A DNA stretch of 25,095 nucleotides from Chloroflexota bacterium (GTDB taxonomy: Bacteria; Chloroflexota; Dormibacteria; Dormibacterales; Dormibacteraceae): positions 29,800 to 54,894 of the forward strand of contig DMCH01000102.1 in the NCBI GenBank assembly GCA_003446775.1, in the 5' to 3' direction. Within the stretch, counting starts at the first letter, position 1. Each line of letters begins with the position of its first letter. This document shows positions 14,788 to 21,545 of this stretch, piece after piece. The position numbers and the translations under genes are program-made. Under the pieces are notes generated by a model. The model made no database searches, was not told the origin of the DNA, and was given only the letters and a program-made list of their open reading frames with translations.

Positions 14788-15512
14788 TGCAACTCGTTGA
14801 CTCTTTCCGGCCCGGCCACATTTGGGGCAACACTAGACACAAGACGCCGCGATCTTCGGCGGTTGATGCGATCGCCGAACTGGCCGCTGAACTGGACATC
14901 GACCCTGACCCGGCGTATCGGATGACCAGTAAGCCACCACCGGCCGACTCGATGAACATTCTGACGGCGATCATCGGCGAGGCCCGCGAGGATGTCGCAC
15001 GATCGACACCCGCGAAGGGTCCGATGACCGTCGGCGCGATGCGGGATCAACTCCGCGCGGTCGGGATCGACTTAGGCCACCAGCGGTCGGACGCCGAGGA
15101 TCGTAAACACTATGCGGCTCATGAAGTCGGACACGCAGTAGCTGCTTTGGCGTTGGGGGGCTGGAAAGTTGCCTTTATCGACGCCGCCGCCGGTCAGTGC
15201 AAGGTGATAGCGCCCGACTACTCCGAGTGGCGACCCGAGCGCGACAAGGAGCGCGCGGTGATCGCCGCTGCGGGCAGCGTCTTCGCTGGTACTGCCAGCT
15301 CGCGCGCCGAGAATGAAAGTGACCGCGTCGCCGTGCGCCTGTTGGGCAACACCCGATGGGAAGAGGCGCGAGCAGAGGCCGAATTGATGGCCAAGGATCG
15401 CCGCGTGAAGGCTTTGCATAAAACGCTCACGGACGCGCTACTGGCGTCGCCGAATGGCCGGCTCGAAGGCGCCAGTCTGCGCGCGGTGCTCGCGGATTGG
15501 GAGGGCGACTGA
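14784..15512 (+). CDS. Stand-alone M41-like (FtsH-type) zinc metallopeptidase domain protein
   Basis: The 242-residue protein contains HYAAHEVGHAVAALALGGW (109-127), a gluzincin-type HExxH zinc motif in the same context as the FtsH peptidase helix (YHEAGHALVA). About 60 residues later, AAAGSVFAGTASSRAENESDRVAVRLL (161-187) matches the FtsH region that supplies the third zinc ligand, here D180. There is no AAA domain and no membrane helix. The first 100 residues are unrelated and partly disordered. Start is the ATG at 14784, overlapping the upstream stop. In this position it could process a structural protein or act on host targets; neither is shown. Zinc ligands are seen; peptidase activity is inferred. 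Confidence 0.82.
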   Translation: MMQLVDSFRPGHIWGNTRHKTPRSSAVDAIAELAAELDIDPDPAYRMTSKPPPADSMNILTAIIGEAREDVARSTPAKGPMTVGAMRDQLRAVGIDLGHQRSDAEDRKHYAAHEVGHAVAALALGGWKVAFIDAAAGQCKVIAPDYSEWRPERDKERAVIAAAGSVFAGTASSRAENESDRVAVRLLGNTRWEEARAEAELMAKDRRVKALHKTLTDALLASPNGRLEGASLRAVLADWEGD

Positions 15513-15714
15513 CCCTACGCCAGATCTGACGTAAAGGTCTCTCGGCCCCTCGGGGCGTCGTGGCTCCTCCCTACGGCGCTCCCAGAGGCCCCAATCCGTC
15601 GAACAGGCGTTCTGCGCGGCACTGTAACGCCCAGGAGCCCCGCCAGCCAGAAATTCGACCACGACCACGGCCCCCCGCCGTCCGAACCTATTTCCCCCCT
15701 TTTAAGGAGTTTCC

Positions 15715-17010
15715 ATGCCAGCTCGCGCGCTTCCAGATTTGATCGCACGCATTAGGGTCGACAGCACCGGCGTCGATTCGGCCATGACTAATCTTGTCGG
15801 CTCGTTTGGCCGTGCCAGCCTTGCACTCGCAGGCGTCGCAGCTGGAATCGGGCTTCTCGTCATGGGCGGTAAATCCATGATCGACATTACTGAGAAGCAC
15901 GATGCCGCCATGCTCGGTCTGTCGCAAGCCTATGCGGCGACCGGGACGAACCTTGACAAGTATCAGGGCCAGATCGACGACTTCATCAAGACCAACCGGC
16001 GCTATATCACCGACCAGTCGGAAGTCATTTCCGGCTACGCGACGCTGACGCGCTCGGGGCTCGCGCAGAACGAAGTCCAGCGCGTTATGAACGATGCGGT
16101 TGACCTCGCAGCGATCAAACACATTTCGCTTACCGATGCAGTCAGTGCACTGGACAACGCCGAGCACGGGCGCATGCGCGGCCTGATTGATCTCGGGATC
16201 ACGACCGCGAAATACACGGACGCGAACGGAAACCTGATCCTTGCCAGCCATAGCGTGGCGCAGGCAATGGCAGAAGTTGACGCCAAGGTCAAGGACGGCA
16301 GGAATTCGCTCACCGACATGCAGCAGGCGACGAACACACTGAACAACGACTGGCAAGACCTCGCCAACCACGGCGGCGGCAAAGTGCTGCTCACGCTCCT
16401 TGACCAAATTGTCACGAAAGCGGATGCGGTCTACCAGCAATTCTCGCGGTGGGGCAGTGACGATGCCATGTGGGCGACGATTAGCGCGCGACTGACGAGC
16501 ATCGCCGGAAAGATTCGCGACATCTTCGTAAGTCTCGGCGTTGCACAGCAGAGCGCGGATGAGCAATATCGCTCTGGTGCGGGTGGCGGCTACACGAACC
16601 CTGACGCGAAGAAGACCGCGCCGACTGCGGCTCAGGTCAAGGCCACGCCCGCAGGCAAATTGCCGCCCGGATCGGGTGCTCCTTTCGGCTTCGATCCCAG
16701 TGATGGTTATGCATGGGCTGGCCCTGGCTACGGACCTGGACAGACCCCGCCGGCCGCGCCGACCCCGGATTTTTACGGTATAGCAGGGGCTCAATATGGC
16801 GGTCCTGTTCTCCCCAATCGCGTCTACACCGTGGGCGAGGCCGGCCCCGAAACGCTGGTGATGGGCGCCAGCGGTGGTCATGTGATCCCGAACTCTGGCG
16901 GCGGAGGCGGAGGTGGGAGCATCGTGGTAAACGTGAATCACCGCGATCCGACGCCCTGGGAAATCGCGAACGAAATTCACTGGCAGCAGAAAACGCGGCG
17001 GCTCGGCTAG
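15715..17010 (+). CDS. Short phage tail tape-measure-like protein
   Basis: The start has a clear AAGGAG at the usual distance. The 431-residue protein begins like tape measures (IARIRVDSTGVDSAMTNLVGSFGRAS), then has a hydrophobic helix (33-50, LALAGVAAGIGLLVMGG). A long helical body (55-285) contains the usual phage-TMP pattern of tail-length repeats. The C-terminal block (about 360-431) is diagnostic: QYGGPVLPNRVYTVGEAGPETLVMGASGGHVIPN, a Gly run, then IVVNVNHRDP. In long-tailed phages this protein sets tail length. Typical tape measures are 700-2000 residues, so this one is very short. The chaperones normally encoded just upstream are not seen. Confidence 0.82.
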   Translation: MPARALPDLIARIRVDSTGVDSAMTNLVGSFGRASLALAGVAAGIGLLVMGGKSMIDITEKHDAAMLGLSQAYAATGTNLDKYQGQIDDFIKTNRRYITDQSEVISGYATLTRSGLAQNEVQRVMNDAVDLAAIKHISLTDAVSALDNAEHGRMRGLIDLGITTAKYTDANGNLILASHSVAQAMAEVDAKVKDGRNSLTDMQQATNTLNNDWQDLANHGGGKVLLTLLDQIVTKADAVYQQFSRWGSDDAMWATISARLTSIAGKIRDIFVSLGVAQQSADEQYRSGAGGGYTNPDAKKTAPTAAQVKATPAGKLPPGSGAPFGFDPSDGYAWAGPGYGPGQTPPAAPTPDFYGIAGAQYGGPVLPNRVYTVGEAGPETLVMGASGGHVIPNSGGGGGGGSIVVNVNHRDPTPWEIANEIHWQQKTRRLG

Positions 17011-17086
17011 GTGGCAACCATTGAATCGCCGCCGATTTTTACTCGTCTTCGGACTGGCCCTCGGCGCGCTCATTACAGGAGTTGTC

Positions 17087-17797
17087 ATGCCCCCCCCAAA
17101 TAAAATCTTGATGCCCGGAACCAACGATCAGGACTTGGGCGACATTCGCCGCCGCCTGAGTGGCTTAGAGACTGCCGGCGCCGCGCCAGTGCCACGGCTT
17201 TACAACGAGTCCGTGGACGCCTCGCATGCGATGGATTTAGACTTTCCGCTCCCGAACGGGGTGCAAGCGGCCACGGCCAAGCTCAGTTTCAAGTTCAAGC
17301 CCTACCGGACTACCAGCTCATTCGCTGGCGGCAACACTGGCGGGGAGTCGGTAGGTCACACCCACGCGTCGGCGGCGCACAGCCACAGCCACGCTCACAC
17401 GATTCCAATCGATGCCGTAGGCGTGCCGGGGCCAAACGTGACCATTGGCGGCGGCGGGGGCACCAACCTGTTTTACAATGTGGCCGCCGCCAATACCGCG
17501 CCAATCAATGCTGACGCCACCAGCACCACGCCCGGTTCAACCGGGGGCGCAAGCGTTGATCACACGCACTCAGTCGGCGCGTCGTCGCTCGGCGTCGGTG
17601 AGGGAACCTCGACCACGATCTCGGCGATCGGTGTTGACGGTGTGGACAAGACGGCGCTACTTGGGGGTGGTCCGTGGATCGCAGACACCGTGGACCTTGA
17701 CGTTTCCAAGGTACTGCCGCTCGGCGATGGACACTGGCACCGAATTACATTGACGACAGCCGGTCAGGGCCGCATCGTCGCGGAGTTGAACATCTAG
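17087..17797 (+). CDS. Tail-fibre-like protein with HxH metal-binding clusters
   Basis: Reading from the ATG at 17087 (AGGAG five bases upstream), the 236-residue protein has an N-terminal helical trimerisation-like piece (DIRRRLSGLETAG) and then a beta-rich, Gly/Ser/Thr-rich body. HxH clusters are prominent: HTH (91-93), HSHSHAH (98-104), HTH (159-161) and HWH (216-218). HxH pairs that chelate metal on the trimer axis are known from phage fibres, for example T4 gp37. It directly follows the tape-measure-like gene. The same frame opens at a TTG at 17021, which would add a basic RRR plus hydrophobic leader; I prefer the start with the ribosome site. Confidence 0.72.
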   Translation: MPPPNKILMPGTNDQDLGDIRRRLSGLETAGAAPVPRLYNESVDASHAMDLDFPLPNGVQAATAKLSFKFKPYRTTSSFAGGNTGGESVGHTHASAAHSHSHAHTIPIDAVGVPGPNVTIGGGGGTNLFYNVAAANTAPINADATSTTPGSTGGASVDHTHSVGASSLGVGEGTSTTISAIGVDGVDKTALLGGGPWIADTVDLDVSKVLPLGDGHWHRITLTTAGQGRIVAELNI

Positions 17798-17940
17798 CGC
17801 ATCCAGACTGCGCCTGTGATCGCCTGGGCTATGCCCCTCGCAAGAATGCCAAGGCAATAGCCCGCCAAGACCGCAGTTATCATCATCAGAATTTCATACG
17901 GAAGCACGGCCCGCGCTACCCACAACCCAATGCGCCGCAT
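17794..17940 (-). CDS. 48-residue single-helix membrane protein, holin-like
   Basis: On the minus strand, 3 bp after the previous small gene, an ATG at 17940 opens a 48-residue frame. It has a basic start (MRRIGLWVARAV), one long hydrophobic helix (about 14-40, EILMMITAVLAGYCLGILARGIAQAI) and a short tail. Small size, one helix and location in a phage-like element fit a holin or a small membrane accessory. It overlaps the stop of the fibre gene by 4 bp, convergent. No enzyme partner (endolysin) is visible nearby. Confidence 0.5.
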   Translation of the reverse strand: MRRIGLWVARAVLPYEILMMITAVLAGYCLGILARGIAQAITGAVWMR

Positions 17941-17943
17941 GAC

Positions 17944-18123
17944 CTACCGCGCCGCCCTTGGCTTCGCAGCCTCTAGTTTGTCGAGTCGCGCGTTAAGTTC
18001 TGCGAGTAGATCTTTCGAGGCCGCCATGCGTGCGTGTAGTGGATTGATTCGCGGGTCAAGGCTGATTCCGCCCGGCGTGGTCCCGTACTTCTCGACTACT
18101 TTTCGGCTGGCTGATTTGTTCAT
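17944..18123 (-). CDS. 59-residue basic helical protein
   Basis: The minus strand from ATG at 18123 reads NKSASRKVVEKYGTTPGGISLDPRINPLHARMAASKDLLAELNARLDKLEAAKPRAAR. It has a basic N-terminus, a Pro/Gly linker and a C-terminal amphipathic helix, and looks like a real small phage protein rather than random sequence. It lies 107 bp downstream of the integrase and 3 bp upstream of the holin-like gene, so the three may be cotranscribed. A short inverted repeat (ACCGT/ACGGT) lies just upstream of the start. Function unknown. Confidence 0.6.
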   Translation of the reverse strand: MNKSASRKVVEKYGTTPGGISLDPRINPLHARMAASKDLLAELNARLDKLEAAKPRAAR

Positions 18124-18229
18124 GCAACCGTCTTAACACGGTCAGCGCAGGAGCGTTTTGGCGGTCTGCATCGTCCGTGGAATTCCCTATTCAGGATGGG
18201 GAATCGCATGACGGATGGGAAGATTCTTT

Positions 18230-19120
18230 TCACAGCAGGCCCGCGAGTTGTCCGTACCTTCCCTTGATGCCCATTTGGTTGTAAGCCTCTGAGATCATCG
18301 CCAAGGACGTGTGCCCCATCTGGTCTTGGAGTTGGACGAGGTTGGCGCCCTTGCTCAGCATGTGCGAGATGTAGGCGTGTCTAAATCCATGTGGGTAAGC
18401 CCGCTTGCTAATGCCGGCAGTCTTGCCCAGGTTTCGGATGAGCTGATCGACTCCGCTCCGCGTCAACGGCACGAGCTGGTCATTGCGTCGGCGCTTCCCG
18501 CAGAAGATGAGTCCGCAATCCTTCGGGCTGCCGTGCGCGGCGAAGTCCTTGAGGCGACGGTATAGGGCTGGCTGCACGTCGATGTCTCGCTGGCGGTCGC
18601 CCTTGCCAATCACCCGCAACCAATACTGCCTGTCGTGGGCGTTCTCACAGAGGCCGGTGTCCTTGCGCAGCGTGAGCAACTCGCCGACCCGCATCCCGGT
18701 ATCGGCCAGCGTGCGCACGATGAGCTTATCTCTGGCATCCGTGGCCGTGTCCTCCATAAGTTGGATCTCCGCACGGGTGAGCACGTCGCGCAGGCGCTTC
18801 CCTGGCTTCCTGGGCGCCTCATAACGGCCCTTGGGCACCGAGGCCCAGGTAAGGAAGATGCGCACCGATCGGATGTAAGTGCGGAGGGTGAAGGGTGACA
18901 GCGGTTTGCCGCGGTGGCGCTTCGCCTTCAGGTAATCGGTGAAGGCGTCCATCTGCTTGTCCGTTATCTGGGCGGAGCTGGTGATCCCGGCTTCCGCGCA
19001 CCACGGCTCCCAGACGTTCTCTAGGACCGATTCGTACTGTTCGAGGGTGGCCGGTGAACGCTTGGCTTTGGTCTCGGCGAGGTAGTCGGCAACTTGGTCT
19101 GTCAGCGCGTTTATTTTCAT
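18230..19120 (-). CDS. int: Tyrosine recombinase / site-specific integrase
   Basis: The 296-residue protein has an N-terminal SAM-like core-binding domain (about 1-95: ALTDQVADYLAETKAKRSPATLEQYESVLEN...) and a catalytic domain. Catalytic residues are visible: Arg144 in TGMRVGELLTL, His244 and Arg247 in YPHGFRH, His270 in MGHTS and the nucleophile Tyr280 in EAYNQMG. It would catalyse integration of the element into tRNA-Arg, whose intact copy is 115 bp upstream. I start at the ATG at 19120 (MKINALTDQV); a frame opens further at 19180 but those codons overlap the arm repeats and promoter. A TATACT box sits 9 bp before this ATG. Confidence 0.95.
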   Translation of the reverse strand: MKINALTDQVADYLAETKAKRSPATLEQYESVLENVWEPWCAEAGITSSAQITDKQMDAFTDYLKAKRHRGKPLSPFTLRTYIRSVRIFLTWASVPKGRYEAPRKPGKRLRDVLTRAEIQLMEDTATDARDKLIVRTLADTGMRVGELLTLRKDTGLCENAHDRQYWLRVIGKGDRQRDIDVQPALYRRLKDFAAHGSPKDCGLIFCGKRRRNDQLVPLTRSGVDQLIRNLGKTAGISKRAYPHGFRHAYISHMLSKGANLVQLQDQMGHTSLAMISEAYNQMGIKGRYGQLAGLL

Positions 19121-19129
19121 GGTGCGCCA

Positions 19130-19135
19130 AGTATA
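19130..19135 (-). promoter_or_regulatory. Candidate -10 box (TATACT) of the integrase gene
   Basis: On the minus strand TATACT stands 9 bases before the integrase ATG, so the transcript would be nearly leaderless. It overlaps the 14-bp arm repeat at 19132-19145, so integrase binding there could shut off its own promoter. The -35 region is poor. Confidence 0.4.
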
Positions 19136-19208
19136 GCGCATAACCTGCGACGATCTGACAGGGCTATCAGAGGCTTGCAAGAGAGTTGACAGAGGCCCGA
19201 TTCGTATT
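19132..19208 (+). repeat. Right arm repeats TATAGCGCATAACC and TTCGTATT
   Basis: TATAGCGCATAACC at 19132-19145 and TTCGTATT at 19201-19208 repeat the words found just inside attL (9820-9833 and 9808-9815). TTCGTATT is 24-26 bp from the core at both ends. These are candidate arm-type sites. Confidence 0.5.
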
Positions 19209-19234
19209 CAGAAGAGGGCCGTTAGAGGGGGATC

Positions 19235-19280
19235 GTACCCGCTGCAAGACTCGAACTCGCAACCTCCTGATCCGAAGTCA
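19235..19280 (-). repeat. attR: 46-bp core within the intact tRNA-Arg
   Basis: This is the exact partner of 9739-9784. The core spans the anticodon loop through the 3' end of the tRNA, so the element-borne sequence rebuilds the tRNA on integration. Crossover anywhere in these 46 bp is possible. Confidence 0.93.
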
Positions 19281-19308
19281 GGCGCTCTATCCATTGAGCT
19301 AAGCGGGC
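19236..19308 (-). tRNA. tRNA-Arg (anticodon TCG)
   Basis: The reverse strand folds into a 73-base class I tRNA. The acceptor GCCCGCT pairs with AGCGGGT (G-U at the first pair). The D-arm is GCTCAATGGATAGAGC. The anticodon arm CCTGA-CTTCGGA-TCAGG gives anticodon TCG. The T-arm is GCGAG-TTCGAGT-CTTGC. CCA is not encoded. This is the intact copy at the integrase end of the element. Its upstream flank differs from the flank of the 5'-half copy at 23961-23998. Confidence 0.95.
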
Positions 19309-19385
19309 ATCTGGTTACGCGCCTGAGCCGCCGATCACGCGTGAATTACGCGCCTACTCCCGTAGCGATGATGCCGAGCTAAGCC

Positions 19386-19391
19386 TACGCT
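19386..19391 (+). promoter_or_regulatory. Candidate -10 box (TACGCT) for a leaderless transcript
   Basis: TACGCT matches TANNNT and ends 7 bases before the ATG at 19399, which has no Shine-Dalgarno. Leaderless transcription would explain that start. The motif is weak by itself. Confidence 0.35.
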
Positions 19392-19398
19392 GGCCGGT

Positions 19399-19899
19399 AT
19401 GAGCGCCGAGCCGCCCAAGCCGATGCAGCTGTCCCCCGACGGAAGGTACTACTGGGACGGACACCAGTGGGTTCCGACGCTATCCCCATCCGGACGGTGG
19501 CTGTGGGACGGAGCGCGGTGGAACCCGGTTCAGGTGGCGGGCCTGCCCAGCCCCCAACAAGCGCCCCAGTACGCCCAACCCCAGAACACGGTCCAGTACG
19601 CGAGCGCAGTGATGATGTATCGATCGCCGACCAATAGCCTCGCTGTTGTTTCGCTGGTCTCTGGGATAGTCTCCTGGTTCTTGTGCCCGCTGATAGGCGG
19701 GATCGTGGCTGTGATCTCAGGACACATGGCGCACAGCCAGCTCAAGCGTTCTGGTGAAGCTGGATCGGGAATGGCGACCGCAGGCATGGTCCTCGGATAC
19801 ATCCACCTCGCGGCATGGGCGGTGTTCTTGATCTTCTGGCTCCTCGTGTTTGGAGGGCTTGCGGCGATCCTCGGTGCCGCCGGGGCGACGAGCCATTAA
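19399..19899 (+). CDS. DUF2510/DUF4190-like membrane protein
   Basis: The 166-residue protein begins with two short WW-like units of the DUF2510 kind (LSPDGRYYWDGHQWVPT and LSPSGRWLWDGARWNPV, about 11-45), then a Pro/Gln linker. The C-terminal half has two or three transmembrane helices arranged as in DUF4190 (LAVVSLVSGIVSWFLCPLIGGIVAVISGHMAHSQLKRSGEAGSGMATAGMVLGYI...). Such proteins are common in actinobacteria, and the DUF4190 part is a small membrane domain of unknown function. It is the first gene after tRNA-Arg and probably leaderless. Confidence 0.88.
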   Translation: MSAEPPKPMQLSPDGRYYWDGHQWVPTLSPSGRWLWDGARWNPVQVAGLPSPQQAPQYAQPQNTVQYASAVMMYRSPTNSLAVVSLVSGIVSWFLCPLIGGIVAVISGHMAHSQLKRSGEAGSGMATAGMVLGYIHLAAWAVFLIFWLLVFGGLAAILGAAGATSH

Positions 19900-19923
19900 G
19901 ACGCGGGCGCCAGGCGCTGCCCC

Positions 19924-20094
19924 ATGACCCGCCGCCGTTCCCTGGCTTCAATGCTGTTCAGGACCGCCCGCCGCGTAGACGACCTCGAAGCCCTGGCGTC
20001 CGGCAACCCCGCCCGTATCGAGCGCCGCGTCAAGGACCGACTACTCGGGCGGGCGTTGGCTCGGGCCGGTTTCTGGCGTTGGCTCTGGAAGTAG
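19924..20094 (+). CDS. 56-residue basic protein, conserved small accessory type
   Basis: The ATG at 19924 opens MTRRRSLASMLFRTARRVDDLEALASGNPARIERRV..., ending LGRALARAGFWRWLWK. This layout (RRRSLAS, a central SGNPARI-RR, and a terminal RAGFWRWLW) matches small hypothetical proteins I associate with actinobacterial chromosomes and mobile elements. Strongly basic with an aromatic C-terminus, it may bind nucleic acid or membrane. It lies 24 bp after the DUF2510 gene. No ribosome site is obvious. Function unknown. Confidence 0.65.
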   Translation: MTRRRSLASMLFRTARRVDDLEALASGNPARIERRVKDRLLGRALARAGFWRWLWK

Positions 20095-20231
20095 CTGGGA
20101 CCCGGCCAGGACGCCCTACTTGACAAACAGTCACACTGGGTAGACGGTAGCCAATACGGCTAGGGCGTTGAGTTGGAAGCGGCGACACCTAAACTTGGCG
20201 GGCACTGAAGGATCGGCACGGAGGTCAAGCG

Positions 20232-20465
20232 ATGAGCACTCTTCTTCCCTATGGGCTGGCCGGCAATCTGGAGCCCGAGGGCGAGGGTGCTGATTCGTCC
20301 GTAGCAATAGCAACCAACCGCGGCTCCGTGAAAGTAGACCAGCTGGCCGAGGCGGAGGTCTTAATGGCCGCGCTCCGAGCCCAGGCTGACCCGGCCGACT
20401 TGCCGATGTACGAAGCGGGCTACGCTCTCGCCTTGGACCGCGAGGGCATAATTTCGGCGCGCTGA
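20232..20465 (+). CDS. Unknown 77-residue acidic protein
   Basis: GGAGG seven bases before the ATG supports the start. The protein is acidic and Ala-rich, with a Gly-rich N-terminus and a helical C-terminal half (VDQLAEAEVLMAALRAQADPADLPMYEAGYALALDREGIISAR). I recognise no family. Its last 46 bp overlap the convergent minus-strand gene. Confidence 0.65.
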   Translation: MSTLLPYGLAGNLEPEGEGADSSVAIATNRGSVKVDQLAEAEVLMAALRAQADPADLPMYEAGYALALDREGIISAR

Positions 20466-20974
20466 CCAGGGCGGTACACGAGTAGCGCCTGCCCTCGGAC
20501 TCTTTGCCATGTGGTCGGGTCGGTCTTGATCATCCCGACGGTGCACGCGGCCTGACGGAGACGCTCCTGTTTGCGGCCGACGCTGAGGTAGAACGTTTCG
20601 TCGCCGTCATTCATGGCGGCAGCGAGGCGGCGTGCGCATACAACCAGATGGGCTACTACCGTGAAGTGCAAGGCGTCCCGCACACCTGGATCGACCTTGA
20701 TCTCGACGACCAGCCGGTGCTTGTCGTCCACGTGCCCAGCCATCACTGCGACGACCCACCGCTGCTTTTCGTGGTAGAGAGCGATCGCGCGGCCCTTCCC
20801 CTCACCGTCTTTGGCGTCCATTCGGCTCTTGAGCAGCTTCATCAGGTCGGGGTGGCAGCTCGCGGCTGCGGGCGGTGTCGCGATGTTGCAGCTGACCAGC
20901 CGGTACGTGCTGTTCTGCAGGTGGTGATCCACCTGGAAGTGGTCCGCGCCGTGGTCTTTGATGACGCGATACAC
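20420..20974 (-). CDS. Unknown 184-residue protein
   Basis: The reading frame from GTG at 20974 has high GC at third positions and a protein-like composition. It shows alternating charged and hydrophobic strands (RWVVAVMAGHVDDKHRLVVEIKVDPGVRDALHFTVVAHLVVCARRLAAAM) and several His residues early (DHGADHFQVDHHLQ). A GGGAGG lies upstream. No motif places it in a family. A 205-residue frame on the opposite strand (20504-21121) is judged a shadow. The C-terminus overlaps the convergent 77-residue gene by 46 bp. No signal peptide or membrane helix is clear. Confidence 0.65.
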   Translation of the reverse strand: MYRVIKDHGADHFQVDHHLQNSTYRLVSCNIATPPAAASCHPDLMKLLKSRMDAKDGEGKGRAIALYHEKQRWVVAVMAGHVDDKHRLVVEIKVDPGVRDALHFTVVAHLVVCARRLAAAMNDGDETFYLSVGRKQERLRQAACTVGMIKTDPTTWQRVRGQALLVYRPGQRAEIMPSRSKARA

Positions 20975-21332
20975 CGGGTCCCTACGGACCTCCCTTCAAA
21001 GTCGCATGCGACAACCTCAGGAGGTCAGGGGCCCGGGCGGGCGGCTATTACGGGACCGAGTGGCTTCCTGTGTCTTCGATGGGAGTGTAGCGACCTCCCG
21101 GTAAGTTTGTCAGCGTCCTAAGCGCGGTGCGTTTGGTGATAGTACCCAGGGGTGGTGTTCACAAAGCTTTACAGGCAGGGATGGCACGCAAGCGCGCCGG
21201 GTTATACGATGCGGGCGCTATTACGGGCGGGCTGGTCCGGCGCGGATCAGCCGCGGGAGGGACGCGCAGATGTCGGTGTGCGTCCCTTTCTCGCGTCTGG
21301 CGTCGGCCGTGGAAGTAAGGCAGCTAGTCGAT
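20975..21332. other. 358-bp gene-free stretch with a strong hairpin
   Basis: No frame here has both a ribosome site and protein-like sequence. The 11-bp word GCTATTACGGG occurs twice (about 21044 and 21218). A strong hairpin lies at 21258-21287 (separate entry). It is flanked by minus-strand genes on both sides. Confidence 0.5.
21258..21287 (+). terminator. 11-bp stem hairpin with T-rich plus-side tail
   Basis: AGGGACGCGCA and TGTGCGTCCCT form an 11-bp stem (one G-U) with an 8-base loop, followed by TTCTC on the plus side. It lies downstream of the minus-strand hydrolase operon end (21333), where it could stop those transcripts, although the T-rich side faces the plus strand. Confidence 0.4.
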
Positions 21333-21545
21333 CTAGCGGTGTGAACGGCCGATAGGCGACAGGTCGCGCTCGGCTCGGCTGGGCTCTTCGTAGGGCTGGA
21401 AACCGATGAGTCTGGAGAGCTCCACCTGAGCCTTCAGAACCTCTACTTGGGCGCGGTGGTAGGCAATTTCAGGACTCGGCGCGGGCTGCTCCTGTCCGTC
21501 GTCGTCTGGCCCCTGTGGCGGATTTAGGCGCAGGCGCGGGTTCAC
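21333..21545 (-). CDS. Unknown 70-residue protein overlapping the proteasome-like gene
   Basis: GTG at 21545 has a strong GGAGGAGG a few bases upstream, which decides the start over the open frame reaching 21587. The product has a Pro/Gln-rich acidic linker (NPPQGPDDDGQEQPAPSPE) and a helix (IAYHRAQVEVLKAQVELSRLIGFQPYEEPSR). It overlaps the end of the Ntn-hydrolase gene by 77 bp in another frame, so the two are coupled. It could be a partner or cap of the hydrolase, a guess from position. Family unknown. Confidence 0.7.
   Translation of the reverse strand: MNPRLRLNPPQGPDDDGQEQPAPSPEIAYHRAQVEVLKAQVELSRLIGFQPYEEPSRAERDLSPIGRSHR

Larger units (their letters stand above)
9739..19280. mobile_element. 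Integrated phage-satellite-like element in tRNA-Arg (tail genes, no capsid)
   Basis: A 46-bp exact direct repeat of the tRNA-Arg 3' half bounds this 9.5-kb segment: 9739-9784 (orphan fragment) and 19235-19280 (within the intact tRNA). A tyrosine recombinase lies at the tRNA end, pointing inward. Between them are regulator, replication ATPase, nuclease, tape-measure-like and tail-fibre-like genes, mostly on one strand. No terminase, portal, capsid or protease-scaffold genes are recognisable. This fits a phage satellite or a deletion-reduced siphophage prophage. The boundaries follow from the repeat; the satellite interpretation is inference. Confidence 0.85.

Noticed and set aside
15513..15714. 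Open frame between the metallopeptidase and tape-measure-like genes
   Set aside because: It has no start codon and is Pro/Arg-rich; the tape-measure-like start has its own clear ribosome site.
20504..21121. 205-residue plus-strand frame
   Set aside because: It is antisense to the 184-residue minus gene, which has better third-position GC, an upstream GGGAGG and more protein-like sequence.
21127..21355. Two overlapping small plus-strand frames
   Set aside because: They run through a strong hairpin, have no good ribosome site and no protein-like pattern.
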